From positions 62,001 to 126,000 of the forward strand of contig NZ_PJCA01000001.1 in the NCBI RefSeq assembly GCF_002836355.1: 64,000 bases of DNA. Reading direction: 5' to 3'. The DNA is from Moritella sp. Urea-trap-13 (GTDB lineage Bacteria; Pseudomonadota; Gammaproteobacteria; Enterobacterales; Moritellaceae). Positions 9,056 through 20,153 of the stretch are shown here, one piece after another. A model generated the notes under the pieces. It searched no databases, was not told where the DNA came from, and saw only the letters and a program-made list of their open reading frames with translations. Each line of letters starts with the position of its first letter. Positions within the stretch are counted from its first letter, which is position 1. Made by a program: the position numbers and the translations under genes.

Positions 9056-9268
9056 ACTTAATCCCTCTCATTTATTCGCTGCAATCCGTGCTGATGTCAT
9101 TTACGTACATAACGATTGTTCTACGACATTCCGGATAACGTAAATTATATTTTATGCAATGCTCATAAACAGTAGCAAATTTGTCGTTAATTACAAATGG
9201 ATAATGAAAGGCAGTTCGCGGAGAGGATTTAATCTAATCATTTGTTTTTAAAAACTAGCACAAAAAAT

Positions 9269-9322
9269 AAAGCCAGCGGACAACGACTTCTTTTAACAAA
9301 GAGTACATCATCCGCTGGCTTT
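9269..9322 (-). terminator. Terminator of the malEFG operon
   Basis: A perfect 12-bp stem (AAAGCCAGCGGA with TCCGCTGGCTTT) around a 30-base loop, followed on the minus strand by ATTTTTTG. It lies just after the malG stop. Confidence 0.75.
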
Positions 9323-9345
9323 AGTTATATGAGGATTCGCTAACC

Positions 9346-10236
9346 CTAGCCTTTCACACCACCAGACGTTAAGCCACCAACTAACCAGCGTTGTGCTAAT
9401 AAGAATACTGCTGTAATAGGTAATGCTGACAGCACGGCTGCCGCTGCAAAGTCACCCCACAGGTAGTTTTGTGGATACAAGTATTGTTGCATGCCCACAG
9501 CCAGCGTATAGCCATTCACATCAGATAATAACAGTGATGCAACTGGCACTTCGGTTACCGCGCCAATAAAGGACAGAATGAATACCACAGCTAAAATAGG
9601 CACCGACAGCGGCAATAATACCAAGCGGAATGCCTGCCAAGGTGTCGCACCATCAAGAGCTGCGGCTTCTTCTAATGAACCATCAATCGACTCGAAATAG
9701 CCTTTAATCGTCCATACATGCAAGGCAATACCGCCGAGATAAGCAAAGATCAAACCGCCATGGGTATTCAGCCCCAAGAACGGTACATACTGGCCTAACT
9801 TATCAAACAAGGCATACAAAGCCACCAGCGCTAATACTGCAGGAAACATCTGGAAGATCATCATCGCTTTAAGAATGGTTTCTTTACCACTAAAACGTAA
9901 CCGAGCAAACGCATAAGCCGAAGTCGTCGATAGTGCAACAACTAAGATTGAAGTGATCCCAGCAACCTTCACTGAATTCCATAACCACAGTAGTACAGGG
10001 AATGGTGGAGGTGTTACTGAACCATCTGCATTAGTCACCGAAAATCCGAGAGCTAAACGCCAATGATCTAACGATGGTGCCGAAGGAATAATTTCCCCTG
10101 TAGCAAAGTTACCATCACGAAATGAGATTGCGATAACCATGACCAACGGAAATAGAATGACCACCAGCAGCGCGATAAGTGCGAAATGTGCAGCCCACAC
10201 CCGATATTTTAATGAGTTACCTTGTACCATTGCCAT
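9346..10236 (-). CDS. malG: Maltose/maltodextrin ABC transporter permease MalG
   Basis: With the start at 10236 the protein is 296 residues, the length of E. coli MalG, and begins [10 protein letters not shown] as MalG proteins do; an upstream in-frame start would add 25 unrelated residues overlapping malF. Six membrane segments are visible. The cytoplasmic EAA loop that docks on MalK reads [15 protein letters not shown] near residue 190, and the C-terminus [10 protein letters not shown] is typical. It forms the inner-membrane channel with MalF, powered by MalK and fed by MalE. It is last in the malE-malF-malG operon, 25 bases after malF. Confidence 0.96.
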   Translation of the reverse strand: MAMVQGNSLKYRVWAAHFALIALLVVILFPLVMVIAISFRDGNFATGEIIPSAPSLDHWRLALGFSVTNADGSVTPPPFPVLLWLWNSVKVAGITSILVVALSTTSAYAFARLRFSGKETILKAMMIFQMFPAVLALVALYALFDKLGQYVPFLGLNTHGGLIFAYLGGIALHVWTIKGYFESIDGSLEEAAALDGATPWQAFRLVLLPLSVPILAVVFILSFIGAVTEVPVASLLLSDVNGYTLAVGMQQYLYPQNYLWGDFAAAAVLSALPITAVFLLAQRWLVGGLTSGGVKG

Positions 10237-10261
10237 AATATGGCTCCTTACTTTACGCTGG

Positions 10262-11860
10262 TTATTTTTCTGACAGCTTGGCGAAACGAAGATTAAATAA
10301 TGCGAGACCACCGACCAATAAGAAAATAAGCGTGGTAATTGCGCTAGCTAAACCGAAGTCCTGACCACCACCGCCTTCAAAGGCGATACGGTAGGTATAA
10401 CTGACTAACAGATCCGTATAACCGGCAGGTTCACTGGTACCAATCATGTTTGGCCCACCTTGGGTTAATAATTGGATCATCACGAAGTTATTAAAGTTGA
10501 AAGCAAAACTGGCAATCATCAAAGGGGCTAACGGCTTCAGCATCATTGGCAGCGTGATATTCTTAAAGTTTTGCAGCGGGCCAGCACCATCTAGCGCCGA
10601 TGCTTCATACAAATCATCCGGAATACCTTTTAACATGCCCATACACAGGATCATCATGTAAGGGAAACCGAGCCAGATATTGACAATCAATACCATGAGT
10701 TTCGCTGACAACGGATCTGAGAACCAGGTCGGTGAAATACCAAATAACGCATCCAACACTAAGTTTATTTCACCAAAACTTTGGTTGAACAAACCTTTAA
10801 AAATCAAAATAGAGATAAATGAAGGTACCGCATACGGTAAGATCAGTAACATGCGATAAACAGCACGTCCACGCAACGCTTCCCATTGCACTATACTAGC
10901 CAGCACTAGACCGATAATTAAGCTTATTCCCACCGACAAGACTGAAAAGATCACTGTCCAGATAAAGATACTGACAAACGGTTCTTTGATGCCGTCATCA
11001 TTCCAAATTCGTTCGAAGTTAGCTGTACCCACTACCACACTGAAGCCCGGTGATACCGGATCGCCAATATAGTTACCCGCACTATCGATGGTCTGATAAA
11101 AACCGGTTTCCATATTCGGGATCAAGATCTCCTGGCTCTTATTGTTAACCAAGGTAGTTCCGTCATTTTCCACTGTGTACAGCGGTTGCACTGCAGCAAA
11201 CTTACGTAACCCACTCATGCGGATCTCATTCCCGTTCGGCAGAACTAGATCAACGGAACTCAGGGCAGCACGGTAACTGACAATCTCTTTTATTTTCGCT
11301 TTAGTACCCACGACTGCATCTATAGGGTTGAGCTCAAAACGTTGTACCGCTAGTTTATTCAGATCAACCGTCTCTGTGACTAACAGCTGATCGCCGTCTT
11401 GTACGGCTAAACGATAACCGTCTTCGCTTCGATACAGATCAAATTTGTAACTCCCACCACTTTGATAGGTGCGGTCTAACAACACTGATTGTACCCGTTC
11501 AAACGACAATTGATTCTTGGCACTGTAATTAGTGAAGGCGATCCCAACGGTGTAAACTAAGGGAAAAATGATAAACAAGATCATCCCGGCGATACCAGGG
11601 AAAATATAACGGTGGGCGTAAGTTTTCTTACTGCCAAAAATAAATAGCCCTAACAGCGTTAAAACAAGCGTTAACACGGCAAACGATGTTTCACCGCGTG
11701 CATACATGATAACGGCCGCATAGCCATTGACTAAACCGATAAGGGTAAGAGTAAACCACTTAGTAAAACGCGAATAATTTAATGATGAATCGACTTGTTC
11801 TGAAGTCAGTTCCGATTCTGGATCATCACCCAGAATTTCTGATACTTTAACAGTCTGCAT
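10262..11860 (-). CDS. malF: Maltose/maltodextrin ABC transporter permease MalF
   Basis: A 532-residue protein, slightly longer than E. coli MalF (514). It shows the features peculiar to enterobacterial-type MalF: two membrane segments, a third at residues 85-110, then a large periplasmic P2 domain (about residues 115-290) that contacts MalE, and five more segments. The EAA loop is [15 protein letters not shown] near residue 425. It pairs with MalG in the inner membrane and contributes the maltose-binding pocket in the translocation path. AGGT precedes the ATG. It follows malE after a gap containing a hairpin. Confidence 0.96.
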   Translation of the reverse strand: MQTVKVSEILGDDPESELTSEQVDSSLNYSRFTKWFTLTLIGLVNGYAAVIMYARGETSFAVLTLVLTLLGLFIFGSKKTYAHRYIFPGIAGMILFIIFPLVYTVGIAFTNYSAKNQLSFERVQSVLLDRTYQSGGSYKFDLYRSEDGYRLAVQDGDQLLVTETVDLNKLAVQRFELNPIDAVVGTKAKIKEIVSYRAALSSVDLVLPNGNEIRMSGLRKFAAVQPLYTVENDGTTLVNNKSQEILIPNMETGFYQTIDSAGNYIGDPVSPGFSVVVGTANFERIWNDDGIKEPFVSIFIWTVIFSVLSVGISLIIGLVLASIVQWEALRGRAVYRMLLILPYAVPSFISILIFKGLFNQSFGEINLVLDALFGISPTWFSDPLSAKLMVLIVNIWLGFPYMMILCMGMLKGIPDDLYEASALDGAGPLQNFKNITLPMMLKPLAPLMIASFAFNFNNFVMIQLLTQGGPNMIGTSEPAGYTDLLVSYTYRIAFEGGGGQDFGLASAITTLIFLLVGGLALFNLRFAKLSEK

Positions 11861-11884
11861 GGAAGAACCTACCTAATAAACAGC

Positions 11885-11914
11885 AAGAGGAGAGATAACC
11901 CCTCCTCTTATCTC
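11885..11914 (-). other. Intercistronic hairpin between malE and malF
   Basis: AAGAGGA pairs with TCCTCTT, with neighbouring GAGATA/TTATCTC giving an alternative pairing. There is no run of U after it, so it is more likely an mRNA-stabilising or attenuating structure that lets malE be made in excess over malF. Confidence 0.5.
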
Positions 11915-11981
11915 AGCACTTCCGATTACTAAAATAGAAAGTACTAAACAGAGAGTATTAACACAAAGATGATTTAAAAAC

Positions 11982-13157
11982 TTATTTAGTCATCTGTTTT
12001 TCTGCATCACTTAATGCGGCATCAATCGATTGACGACCATCAACAATATTAACAATGGCATTGCTGGTTGCGCCCCAAAACGCTGTCATTTTCGGGATGT
12101 TTGGCATAATTTCACCATTCATCGCATTTTTCATGGTCGCAGCAATACGAACATCACCTTCTAATTCTTTTTGGTACGATTTAAGCGATACAGCACCCAG
12201 AGGTTTATCCTTGTTCACTTGTTTCAGACCTTCATTCGTCATCAAGTAGTTTTCAAGGAACTCAACAGCTAGATCTTTGTTTGGCGACGCAGTACTAATA
12301 CCAGCAGTAAGTACACCAACGAAAGGCTTAGAAGGACTGCCGTTTAATTTAGGTAGTTCAGCAACGCCATAATTAATGCCAGATTTTTCTACGTTACCCC
12401 ATGCCCAAGGACCATTGATGGTCATGGCAACATTACCTTTGTTAAACTCTGATTCAGATACTGAGTAGTCCATGTCTGGTGAGATAACATCATTCTTAAT
12501 CAGTGTAGTGATCAATTGCATGCTGTTTTTCACGCCTTTATTATTAATTCCGACATCTTTCACATCGTAACCAGTAGCATTTACTTTAAATGCGTAACCG
12601 CCGTCAGCAGCCATCAGTGGCCAGGTAAAGTACGGTTCTTTTAGGTTCCACATGATTGCAGATTTACCCTTGGTTTTAAGCTGCTTATCAAGTGCCGCTA
12701 CGTCTTCCCAGTTTTTAGGAGGCGTTGCAACTAGATCTTTATTATAAATAAGTGACAGTGACTCAACAGCTACAGGGTAACCAATATATTTACCCTCATA
12801 TTTTACCGCATCCCAAGTAAAATCAATCAAGCTGTCTTTAAATTCTTGTGACGGTTTGATTTCAGCTAATAAACCCGCTTGCGCATAACCACCAAAACGG
12901 TCATGAGCCCAAAAAATGATATCAGGACCATCGCCAGTAGAAGCGACTTGTGGGAACTTGTCTTGTAAGCCATCAGGATGCGAAACAGTTACCTTAATAC
13001 CGGTATCAGCTTCAAACTGTTTACCTACTTCAGCAAGACCGTTGTAACCTTTATCACCGTTAATCCAAATCGTTAACTGCCCTTCTTCAATAGCAGCAAA
13101 GGCAGAAAAAGAGTTCATTGCAGTTAATAGTGCAACCGCCGTTAAGGTTTTTCTCAT
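11982..13157 (-). CDS. malE: Periplasmic maltose/maltodextrin-binding protein MalE
   Basis: A 391-residue protein with a Sec signal ([20 protein letters not shown]). The mature start [21 protein letters not shown] and motifs [21 protein letters not shown] and [11 protein letters not shown] are those of enterobacterial MalE. It captures maltose and maltodextrins and delivers them to MalFGK2. The ATG at 13157 is preferred; a GTG one codon earlier shares the same AAGGA site. It is first in the malEFG operon and divergent from malK, with activator-like sites between. A diverged second MalE lies 18 kb away, next to lamB. Confidence 0.96.
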   Translation of the reverse strand: MRKTLTAVALLTAMNSFSAFAAIEEGQLTIWINGDKGYNGLAEVGKQFEADTGIKVTVSHPDGLQDKFPQVASTGDGPDIIFWAHDRFGGYAQAGLLAEIKPSQEFKDSLIDFTWDAVKYEGKYIGYPVAVESLSLIYNKDLVATPPKNWEDVAALDKQLKTKGKSAIMWNLKEPYFTWPLMAADGGYAFKVNATGYDVKDVGINNKGVKNSMQLITTLIKNDVISPDMDYSVSESEFNKGNVAMTINGPWAWGNVEKSGINYGVAELPKLNGSPSKPFVGVLTAGISTASPNKDLAVEFLENYLMTNEGLKQVNKDKPLGAVSLKSYQKELEGDVRIAATMKNAMNGEIMPNIPKMTAFWGATSNAIVNIVDGRQSIDAALSDAEKQMTK

Positions 13158-13554
13158 CACTTATATCCTTATTAAATTAGCTTTCATGCTTACCAGACAA
13201 GTTGTCTGCGTTGGATGGTATAGTCATACAAAAGTCCACTGCTAACATCATCCTTTTACCTACGCCTAGACCCTGCAGATCCAAAAGCGTGAACTTGAAC
13301 GATTAATTTTACTGAGTTCGTCAGTAAAGGCGATAAAAATGCGATGGCTCGCACATTAATTTGCAACAAAGTACCTATTTAGAGTGATAATGAAGCAACC
13401 GTAAATAAAATGTGATCTATGCACTCCTCCTATCTTCTCCACCCTAAAAGTTTTTGCCAAGGATGATGTAGCTCAAGGTCATATAAAACACACTATCAAC
13501 ATCGAAGAATGCTGTGTAAGATATTCTAATTAGTAATAAAAAAGGACTCGCGAG
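13158..13554. promoter_or_regulatory. Divergent malE/malK control region with MalT-box and CRP-like elements
   Basis: The MalT core GGA(T/G)GA occurs on the plus strand at 13461-13466 and on the minus strand at 13253-13248 and 13430-13425. A near-perfect left CRP half (AAATGTGATCTA) lies at about 13408-13419, with a weak right half. The arrangement, several cores plus CRP between divergent malE and malK, matches the classical enterobacterial malEp/malKp region. Site strengths are my reading only. Confidence 0.6.
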
Positions 13555-14664
13555 ATGGCAACTGTCACGTTAAATAATGTATGTAAAGCCTATGATGATG
13601 TACTGATTTCTAAAAACGTAGACCTCGAAATAAATGATGGTGAATTTGTCGTTTTCGTTGGTCCGTCAGGTTGCGGTAAGTCAACCCTGTTACGTTGTAT
13701 TGCAGGCCTTGAAGATATAACCTCTGGTGATTTATTTATTGGCGGCAAACGCATGAACGATGTCGAACCATCTAAACGTGGTGTCGGTATGGTGTTCCAA
13801 TCTTATGCGCTTTACCCACACTTAGATTTAACCGATAACATGTCGTTTGGTTTAAAATTAGCAAAAGCAGATAAACAGTTAATTAAAGAGCGCGTGGCAC
13901 ATGCCGCGGATATTCTACAACTAACTCCCCTGCTTGATCGTAAACCGAAATCATTATCCGGTGGTCAGCGTCAACGTGTGGCAATTGGTCGTACTTTGGT
14001 ATCGCAACCAGAAGTGTTTTTATTAGATGAACCGTTATCAAATCTAGATGCGGCATTACGCGTAAAAATGCGTATTGAATTAGCCAAGCTACATAAGCAG
14101 TTGGGCTGCACTATGATCTACGTGACCCATGATCAAGTGGAAGCAATGACCATGGCCGATAAAATAGTAGTACTCGATGGCGGTGATGTCGCGCAAGTTG
14201 GAGCACCACTGGATATTTATCATTATCCTAAAAATATTTTTGTCGCTGGTTTTATTGGCTCACCAAAAATGAACTTCATTAACGTGCATATTCAAGCCAC
14301 AGAGGCCGAACGGGTGGAAGTATTGTTACCTAATTGCCAGAGTCTTTGGATCCCTGTAGATGGTAAAACCGTTAATGCGGGTGACGAAATGACGCTCGGT
14401 ATTCGTCCTGAACATTTAGTCCCAGTCGAACAAGCTGATATCGTGATTGCCGGTGAAACCATTGTGGTAGAAAAACTGGGTAATGAAACCCAAGTTTATT
14501 TACACATTGAAGGCAGTGATGAAGATGTGATTTATCGCGTTGCCGATACGCTATCAATTGAAGCTGGCGAGAAGTTAGATATTGGTATTCCAGCGCACCG
14601 TTGCCACTTGTTCCACAAAGACGGCCAAGCTTGTCAGCGTTTGCATAAAGAAACGACGAGTTAA
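13555..14664 (+). CDS. malK: Maltose transporter ATPase MalK
   Basis: A 369-residue protein, as long as E. coli MalK (371). The nucleotide-binding domain shows Walker [10 protein letters not shown] (about residues 36-44), the signature LSGGQRQR, Walker [14 protein letters not shown] and the switch histidine in [15 protein letters not shown]. Residues 236-369 form the regulatory TOBE-type domain (GIRPEHL, HRCHLFH), which in the family binds EIIA-Glc and MalT. It energises MalFG at the inner face of the membrane. It is divergent from malEFG and stands alone; lamB and malM, which follow malK in enterics, lie about 20 kb away here. A 3' fragment of a malK-like gene is found near 20250. Confidence 0.96.
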   Translation: MATVTLNNVCKAYDDVLISKNVDLEINDGEFVVFVGPSGCGKSTLLRCIAGLEDITSGDLFIGGKRMNDVEPSKRGVGMVFQSYALYPHLDLTDNMSFGLKLAKADKQLIKERVAHAADILQLTPLLDRKPKSLSGGQRQRVAIGRTLVSQPEVFLLDEPLSNLDAALRVKMRIELAKLHKQLGCTMIYVTHDQVEAMTMADKIVVLDGGDVAQVGAPLDIYHYPKNIFVAGFIGSPKMNFINVHIQATEAERVEVLLPNCQSLWIPVDGKTVNAGDEMTLGIRPEHLVPVEQADIVIAGETIVVEKLGNETQVYLHIEGSDEDVIYRVADTLSIEAGEKLDIGIPAHRCHLFHKDGQACQRLHKETTS

Positions 14665-14696
14665 TTACGCTGTTAATTGTACCGTTAATTACATAT

Positions 14697-14724
14697 GAAC
14701 AGCCCATATCGTTATGGGCTGTTC
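14697..14724 (+). terminator. Hairpin terminator after malK
   Basis: A perfect 11-bp stem (GAACAGCCCAT / ATGGGCTGTTC) with a 6-base loop, 32 bases after the malK stop. The trailing U run is poor, so termination strength is uncertain. Confidence 0.6.
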
Positions 14725-15095
14725 ATCATCAACCAACGAGTTAGCGAGCCTAGCTAACTCGATATTACCCTCTCTTATTAGTATTTCGACTCACTCATAT
14801 TTTATACAGTGTCATCGGTGTTTTGGTAAACACTGTCACGGTTTATCAACAAACAATCAGGTTTATCTTGTGACTAAAATTAATATCCATATACTTAATT
14901 AGTAGCTAGTATCATTGCTAACTTACAAGACTAAAACATATTTTACCGGACGGCACGATTTCCCAGAAATCGGCAATCAATCCATTCATAATATAATTTT
15001 ATGGATCCATTGGTTAATTGCTTTTTGCCATGGTAAATGGATTTGGTAAATCGAGACGTCCTACTATTCAAATTTATGCGCAAATAAGGAATTCG
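14725..15095. other. Intergenic stretch, no gene seen
   Basis: About 370 bases. Open frames here lack ribosome sites and family features. A GATTTC/GAAATC hairpin near 14958-14974 is the only structure. The 3' end must carry the promoter of the RraB-family gene. Confidence 0.45.
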
Positions 15096-15434
15096 ATGAA
15101 CTTTCCAAATGATATTGACGGCGATGTGATGCGCAGTCTTGAAGAAAATGGCTTTAATTTCGAAAATGAAACTGAGGTGGAATTCAATATAGATTTTAAA
15201 CATTGGCCTCTTAATGATAATGATAAAGCAGCAATCGTAAATCTGTACCCTAATTGTGAATTCGTAGATCCAAATGAAATGGATATAGAGAATGGCGACT
15301 TATTAGGTTATGTTCAGATTTATTTGACGAGTAAAATAGAGCATGAATTCATTGTAAACACCCAGAAAACGCTAACAAGCAAAGTCGAACAATATGGCGG
15401 TTGGTGTGATTCATGGGGCGTCTCTTTAGGCTAA
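15096..15434 (+). CDS. RraB-family protein (ribonuclease E regulator family)
   Basis: A 112-residue protein when started at the ATG at 15096, which has AAGGA at ideal distance; a longer in-frame start adds 26 residues without family similarity. The sequence FPNDIDGDVMRSLEENGF, then FNIDFKHWPL and the C-terminal YGGWCDSWGVSLG, follow the pattern of the RraB (DUF1260-like) family. E. coli RraB binds RNase E and alters degradosome composition. This protein lacks the long acidic tail of true RraB, so it is a family member rather than a clear ortholog. Single gene, cytoplasmic, with its own terminator. Confidence 0.75.
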   Translation: MNFPNDIDGDVMRSLEENGFNFENETEVEFNIDFKHWPLNDNDKAAIVNLYPNCEFVDPNEMDIENGDLLGYVQIYLTSKIEHEFIVNTQKTLTSKVEQYGGWCDSWGVSLG

Positions 15435-15480
15435 CGCTGCACATTTATTTATCTATATATAAATAGAAATAACAACAAAA

Positions 15481-15510
15481 TGCCTAGCCGTTTTCGCTGT
15501 TAGGCATTAT
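15481..15510 (+). terminator. Hairpin terminator after the RraB-family gene
   Basis: TGCCTA(G)C ... G(T)TAGGCA with a TTTTCG-type loop, followed by TTATTAAT. The stem resembles the terminators found near 20010 and 21700. Confidence 0.55.
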
Positions 15511-15621
15511 TAATATTAGGGGCTTTCATCTGCAAAAAAATGAGTTTCCTTGTCTAGATCCCATCATTGTGCCTTCATCACCACCCTACTAATACACTGT
15601 CTTATAAGATGGCGCAGTAAA

Positions 15622-16500
15622 TTAGTCCAGTAACGAGGTTAATTGTTGAGAAAGCCATGAACAAGCTGGTCCCATACTGCGATTTTTAGGGGTTATTAGG
15701 TTAACTGGCACAGACCAGGGCTTATGGTCAAAACTCAGCGTTAAGGCATTCAGCTTACCTGACACAATATCTTTATTCACCAAGTGCTGGGGTAAGAAAC
15801 ACCAACCAATACCTTTATCGACATAATTACGCAACATACTATGGTTATTGCCCCACCAAACTAACGTAGATAAAGGCTGTAAGTACCCTAATTGATTATT
15901 ATCTAATCCTTTCAACATCAGCTGGCGATGCGGTATGAGTTGCGCTGCGGTCACAGTTGTTAGCGCAGCTAAAGGATGTTCAGGGGACACCACGGCAACA
16001 AACGACACATTACCGATATAACAAATATTGACGTCTTTCTCGAATAACATGTCGGTATACATCAATCCGATATCAGCCTGACCTTCATTTACTAAACCCA
16101 CAATATCAGCGCTAGCAGCAAAAAACACTTCTAGTGACGTAAGCGGAAATTGCAGTGAAAACTGATCAATCATGGCATAAAAACTGTCTAACTGAAGGCC
16201 ATCATCAAGCACTAATCTAAGGTTTATTTCTTCTTTATTGTTCAATGCTTTAGATGCACTTTCCAATTCATACATTTGCTGCAAAATAGCATCCGCAAAC
16301 GTGAGTAAATGCAGGCCCTCTTTGGTCAATCCTGGTTTACGGGTTGTGCGGTCGAATAGCTGCACATTTAAATCGACTTCTAAGTTGGATATTCCTTGGC
16401 TCACCGCTGATTGCACTTTTCCTAATCGCCTCGCACAGGCCGAAAAAGAGCCTAATTCCGCAGCCATCACAAACATTCTTAATTGCTCAATATTATACAT
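15622..16500 (-). CDS. LysR-family regulator, likely of the PACE efflux gene
   Basis: A 292-residue LysR-type protein. The N-terminal winged helix-turn-helix reads LRMFVMAAELGSFSACARRLGKVQSAVSQGISNLE, split here as MAAELGSFSACARRLGK then VQSAVSQGISNLE. The LysR substrate-binding fold covers residues 90-292 (YTDMLFE, SPEHPLAAL). Divergent transcription from a PACE transporter copies the AceR-AceI arrangement of Acinetobacter, where the LysR protein activates the efflux gene on sensing a biocide or diamine. The inducer here is unknown. No clear ribosome site precedes the ATG. Confidence 0.9.
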   Translation of the reverse strand: MYNIEQLRMFVMAAELGSFSACARRLGKVQSAVSQGISNLEVDLNVQLFDRTTRKPGLTKEGLHLLTFADAILQQMYELESASKALNNKEEINLRLVLDDGLQLDSFYAMIDQFSLQFPLTSLEVFFAASADIVGLVNEGQADIGLMYTDMLFEKDVNICYIGNVSFVAVVSPEHPLAALTTVTAAQLIPHRQLMLKGLDNNQLGYLQPLSTLVWWGNNHSMLRNYVDKGIGWCFLPQHLVNKDIVSGKLNALTLSFDHKPWSVPVNLITPKNRSMGPACSWLSQQLTSLLD

Positions 16501-16589
16501 ACTATCACTAAAACCGATGGTAACTGACTAGATATAATCATACATGGAGATAGAATGGGGCTGTATCAATACTTAAACGGAAATATATT

Positions 16590-17012
16590 ATGTCTACAAA
16601 AGAACGCATTTTACACAGTCTACTATTTGAAATTATTGCTTTAGCGATACTGCTTATCGCCTCTAAAATATTCACCCAACAAGACGCTACAACAGTAGGT
16701 GGAGTGGCTATCACCTTGTCCTTAATCGCAATGGTGTGGAATTATGTCTACAATCTTGGTTTTGACAACATATTTGGTGCCGATCGTTTATCGCGTAAAT
16801 TAATGATGCGTATAGGTCATGGCATTGGATTTGAGGTTGGGTTAATTTTTGCTACAGTTCCCGTATTAATGTGGATTTTACAACTCGACTTCATGACAGT
16901 GCTGATCCTTGATTTAGGTCTGGTCATGTTTTTCTTAATTTATTCAATTACTTTTAATTGGTGTTACGACAACACCCGTGAAAAATTCAAATCGACCCAA
17001 GCCGTTATCTAA
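16590..17012 (+). CDS. PACE-family (AceI-like) efflux transporter
   Basis: A 140-residue inner-membrane protein with four membrane segments arranged as two bacterial transmembrane pair (BTP) repeats. The first repeat starts SLLFEIIALAILL and ends VWNYVYNLGFDNIFG. The second starts IGHGIGFEVGLIFATVP and ends SITFNWCYDNTREKF. The acidic residue within each first helix (FE-IIAL, FE-VGLIF) is characteristic of the family and essential for AceI. By family it exports chlorhexidine and other cationic biocides or short diamines using the proton gradient. It is divergent from its probable LysR regulator. Confidence 0.93.
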   Translation: MSTKERILHSLLFEIIALAILLIASKIFTQQDATTVGGVAITLSLIAMVWNYVYNLGFDNIFGADRLSRKLMMRIGHGIGFEVGLIFATVPVLMWILQLDFMTVLILDLGLVMFFLIYSITFNWCYDNTREKFKSTQAVI

Positions 17013-17157
17013 AGTAGCCGTTCCAAGGATGGACTTCATACTAACCTCTTAAGGCCTTGTTACTCTGCGCATATTCACATCTATTTTCAATATAAAAGGT
17101 AATTATAACTTCGATTGCTACAATTAAGAGCATGCCGCCGATAAAAGGAAATTTAGC

Positions 17158-18000
17158 ATGTGCTCATTTACATTACGGTTATTGCTTATCACTTTGTTTA
17201 GTGGGAAGTTATTCCTCTCAACATTTGCGTATGCCGAGGAAAAGATTTACATCGTGGGAGTGGTGCCGCAGTTTGAAGCACGAAAGTTAACCGCGATCTG
17301 GATACCGATACTTGAACAATTAACAGTTGAAACCAGTCTCAAGTTTAAGTTGGAAGGTGCACCCAATATAAATGAATTCGAGAAAAATTTTATGGCCGGG
17401 GTTTATGATTTTGTCTACATGAACCCCTATCATTTTGTATTGGGAAATCAGCTTCAGGGTTATATACCATTAGTCAAAGACAGTTCGAAAAAATTACAAG
17501 GCGTATTGGTCGTTAAAAAAGACAGTCCAATAGAAAATGTAGCACAGCTGGACGGGAAAAAAATCGCCTACCCGTCACCCAATGCGCTCGGCGCATCATT
17601 ACAAATGCGCCAAGAATTACATGATATTTTTAATATCCAGACCACGCCTGTCTATGTAAATACCCATGACTCGGTCTATATAAATGTATTGCTTGGTGAT
17701 ACCCAAGCCGGTGGCGGTATTGGCAAAACCCTCAAAAAACAAAAAAAACAATATCAACAAGCACTAAGGGTAATACATAAAACCACCTCAGTATCATCAC
17801 ACCCAATAGCTGCACACCCTCGCGTTCTAAGTGCCGACATTGAAAAAGTAACCGCTGCGTTAATAAACATGGCAACAACGGATGCCACATTAACATTGCT
17901 GCTGGACATTCCTATTCAACAAATAAGCATCGCCACGTTGGCAGATTATGAACCGTTGAAAAACATGAATCTGGAAAGATTTTATATCCAGCCGAAGTAA
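17158..18000 (+). CDS. PhnD-like periplasmic binding protein, partner of the following kinase
   Basis: A 280-residue protein with an N-terminal Sec signal ending near AYAEEK. The fold markers of phosphate/phosphonate-type binding proteins (PhnD/SsuA) are present: [61 protein letters not shown] and the C-terminal [19 protein letters not shown] precedes the ATG. The gene is eight bases upstream of a hybrid kinase and has no transporter genes around it, so it probably acts as the periplasmic ligand sensor of that kinase rather than as an importer subunit. The ligand is unknown. Confidence 0.85.
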   Translation: MCSFTLRLLLITLFSGKLFLSTFAYAEEKIYIVGVVPQFEARKLTAIWIPILEQLTVETSLKFKLEGAPNINEFEKNFMAGVYDFVYMNPYHFVLGNQLQGYIPLVKDSSKKLQGVLVVKKDSPIENVAQLDGKKIAYPSPNALGASLQMRQELHDIFNIQTTPVYVNTHDSVYINVLLGDTQAGGGIGKTLKKQKKQYQQALRVIHKTTSVSSHPIAAHPRVLSADIEKVTAALINMATTDATLTLLLDIPIQQISIATLADYEPLKNMNLERFYIQPK

Positions 18001-18008
18001 GGACCAAA

Positions 18009-20012
18009 ATGAGCATTACATTAAAATTAATGGTTCCTGTCATTGTTGGTTTTTATATTTTCACCAGTGTGTTTCAGTGGTATTGGGTACCGAAACTATT
18101 TAATTATGCACAGGCGGATTTTAGAGATCAAATGCATAATGAAATCAGAACCATAGAAAACGATGTCATTAGACATTTAATCACCAATGATTTTTCAGCA
18201 TTATTTTCATCATTAGATTATCAAAAACAACTACATCAACAGAATTGGGCTCATCTGACATTATACGACGCCGATAAAAAACAGAAGTACCCTCTATTTT
18301 CATCAAATAAAGCAATACTGGCTGAACAGCATGCCAACCATATCCACATTGATTATCCATTGGTGAATGAAAATATAACCATAGGTTACCTTGTCCTGCA
18401 CATAGATTGGACCGCAAAACACGAATTTACCGCACAACGAGTTTGGGAACTGAAAATGTTTTTAATCCTGATGATGCTGTTAATTATCTGCATTGAGCTG
18501 TTTATGCAAAACCGATTAATAAAAGTACCGATATTAAAATTAAAACTGGCTACCAAGGAATTGGCTAACGGTAACTTTGACATTAATTTACCGGCAGTCT
18601 CAAAAGACGAAATAGGTCAGTTAACCCAAGATTTTAATATCATGCGCAATAACATTTTAAATAGCCAAGAATCACTGTTAATCAGTAAAAATGAAGCGAT
18701 GCAATCGGCACTGCAAGCAAGTAATGAAAAGAACCGCGCGAATGTAATGGCCAATACAATCAGCGACATGAATAAAGAACTGCTGGAGAATATCGCCACC
18801 ACTAACATACTGGCGAAAAAGGCTGAGGAATCCAATTGTGCCAAAAGTGAGTTTCTTGCCAACATGAGCCACGAGATCCGCACGCCAATGAATGGTGTTA
18901 TCGGTATGCTCGGTTTATTGTTAGACACACAACTTAAAAATGATCAGCTGCATTATGCACAGGTCGCTCGCGCCAGTGGAGAATCATTGTTGAGCCTAAT
19001 TAACGATATTCTCGATTTTTCAAAAATTGAAGCGGGTCAGCTTGATCTCGAAGTCATCGATTTTAATTTGCACGCAATGCTTAACCATTTAATTACTATT
19101 CACTATCAGCAGGTTAAAGATAAAAAACTTGGGTTTAGCTGCGACATAGCCGCCGAGGTACCGACATTTATCCAAGGCGATCCAGGACGCTTACGACAGG
19201 TATTAACGAATCTGTTGGGCAATGCGATTAAGTTTACCGCACAAGGTAAAGTTACGGTATCTACAAGCTTATTATCAGCAACCGAGCATGACACGGAGAT
19301 CCGATTTTCGATAAAAGATACCGGCATTGGTATCCCTGCCGATCGACAAGCATTGCTGTTTGATAAATTTACTCAGGTAGACTCGTCCACTACCCGTCAA
19401 TATGGAGGCACAGGTTTAGGACTTTCTATATCGAAGCAATTATCCGAATTGATGGGCGGAGAAATTGGCATTAACAGTGAAGAAGGTAAAGGCGCAGAGT
19501 TCTGGTTTACCGCTCGGTTTACCAAGCCGTCAGCGCAATTAGCAATAGTAAAAACACCCGTTACCGAACACCCTATGCCGTCAATAATGAGTAAAAATAT
19601 GCGTATTCTGCTTGCCGAAGATAGCCTTACTAATCAGTTGGTAGCGATGGGCATCCTTAAAAAATTAGGCTTTTTCGCTGATGTCGTCACAAACGGTAAA
19701 GAAGCGGTACATGCGCTTGAAACTAAGCCTTACGACTTGGTGTTTATGGATTGCCAGATGCCGATAATGGATGGCTACGAGGCGGCAACGTTAATCCGCA
19801 GTTCTCAATCTGCGCAGACTAACCATCAGGTCCCTATTATTGCCATGACCGCTAATGCGATGCAGGGCGATCGGGAAAAATGCCTTGCCGCGGGTATGGA
19901 TGATTATGTCACCAAACCTATTTCTCCAGAGACACTCAGCAAGGCGCTTAGCACATGGTTACCTAGCAATAACGTCAATGAGTCCTTTTTAGCCGAACAA
20001 AAAAATACCTAA
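18009..20012 (+). CDS. Hybrid sensor histidine kinase/response regulator
   Basis: A 667-residue protein. Membrane segments lie near residues 8-28 and 150-168 and flank a periplasmic domain of about 120 residues. Then follow HAMP, a coiled coil, HisKA with [15 protein letters not shown] (His near 288), HATPase ([19 protein letters not shown]) and a receiver domain with the phosphoacceptor aspartate in [15 protein letters not shown] near residue 580. No HPt domain is visible, so phosphate must go to an outside HPt. It is translationally close to the PhnD-like gene. The last five codons (EQKNT, stop) run into the hairpin repeat that follows, so the C-terminus may have been remodelled when that repeat arrived. 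Confidence 0.92.
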   Translation: MSITLKLMVPVIVGFYIFTSVFQWYWVPKLFNYAQADFRDQMHNEIRTIENDVIRHLITNDFSALFSSLDYQKQLHQQNWAHLTLYDADKKQKYPLFSSNKAILAEQHANHIHIDYPLVNENITIGYLVLHIDWTAKHEFTAQRVWELKMFLILMMLLIICIELFMQNRLIKVPILKLKLATKELANGNFDINLPAVSKDEIGQLTQDFNIMRNNILNSQESLLISKNEAMQSALQASNEKNRANVMANTISDMNKELLENIATTNILAKKAEESNCAKSEFLANMSHEIRTPMNGVIGMLGLLLDTQLKNDQLHYAQVARASGESLLSLINDILDFSKIEAGQLDLEVIDFNLHAMLNHLITIHYQQVKDKKLGFSCDIAAEVPTFIQGDPGRLRQVLTNLLGNAIKFTAQGKVTVSTSLLSATEHDTEIRFSIKDTGIGIPADRQALLFDKFTQVDSSTTRQYGGTGLGLSISKQLSELMGGEIGINSEEGKGAEFWFTARFTKPSAQLAIVKTPVTEHPMPSIMSKNMRILLAEDSLTNQLVAMGILKKLGFFADVVTNGKEAVHALETKPYDLVFMDCQMPIMDGYEAATLIRSSQSAQTNHQVPIIAMTANAMQGDREKCLAAGMDDYVTKPISPETLSKALSTWLPSNNVNESFLAEQKNT

Positions 20013-20153
20013 TAGCGTTCACTGTTAGGTATCTTTATGAATCGGGGTTTTTGCTGCAAACAAAAATGGATCCCCTTTAACTATCTTGCATTTTAAGTGT
20101 AACTCATAGAAGCGATTTGCGAGAGATTAGAACCAAGCTTCAACTTGCATACC
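19997..20153. repeat. 157-bp direct repeat, copy A (porin tail plus terminator)
   Basis: Same length as copy B at 21686-21842, with seven mismatches and no gap by my alignment (about 95% identity). Read on the minus strand it contains the last codons of a maltoporin-like gene (GMQVEAWF, stop), a spacer, and a hairpin (ATACCTAACAG.../...TTAGGTAT) followed by TTTTTTT. It therefore looks like a porin 3' end with its terminator. The hairpin also serves as the end of the plus-strand kinase gene. Confidence 0.85.

Noticed and set aside
14714-14902. 62-codon plus-strand frame after malK
   Set aside because: It starts inside the malK terminator hairpin and has no ribosome site or recognisable features.
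14943-15203. Minus-strand 86-codon frame
   Set aside because: Overlaps the RraB-family gene in antisense; that gene has clear family motifs and a good ribosome site.
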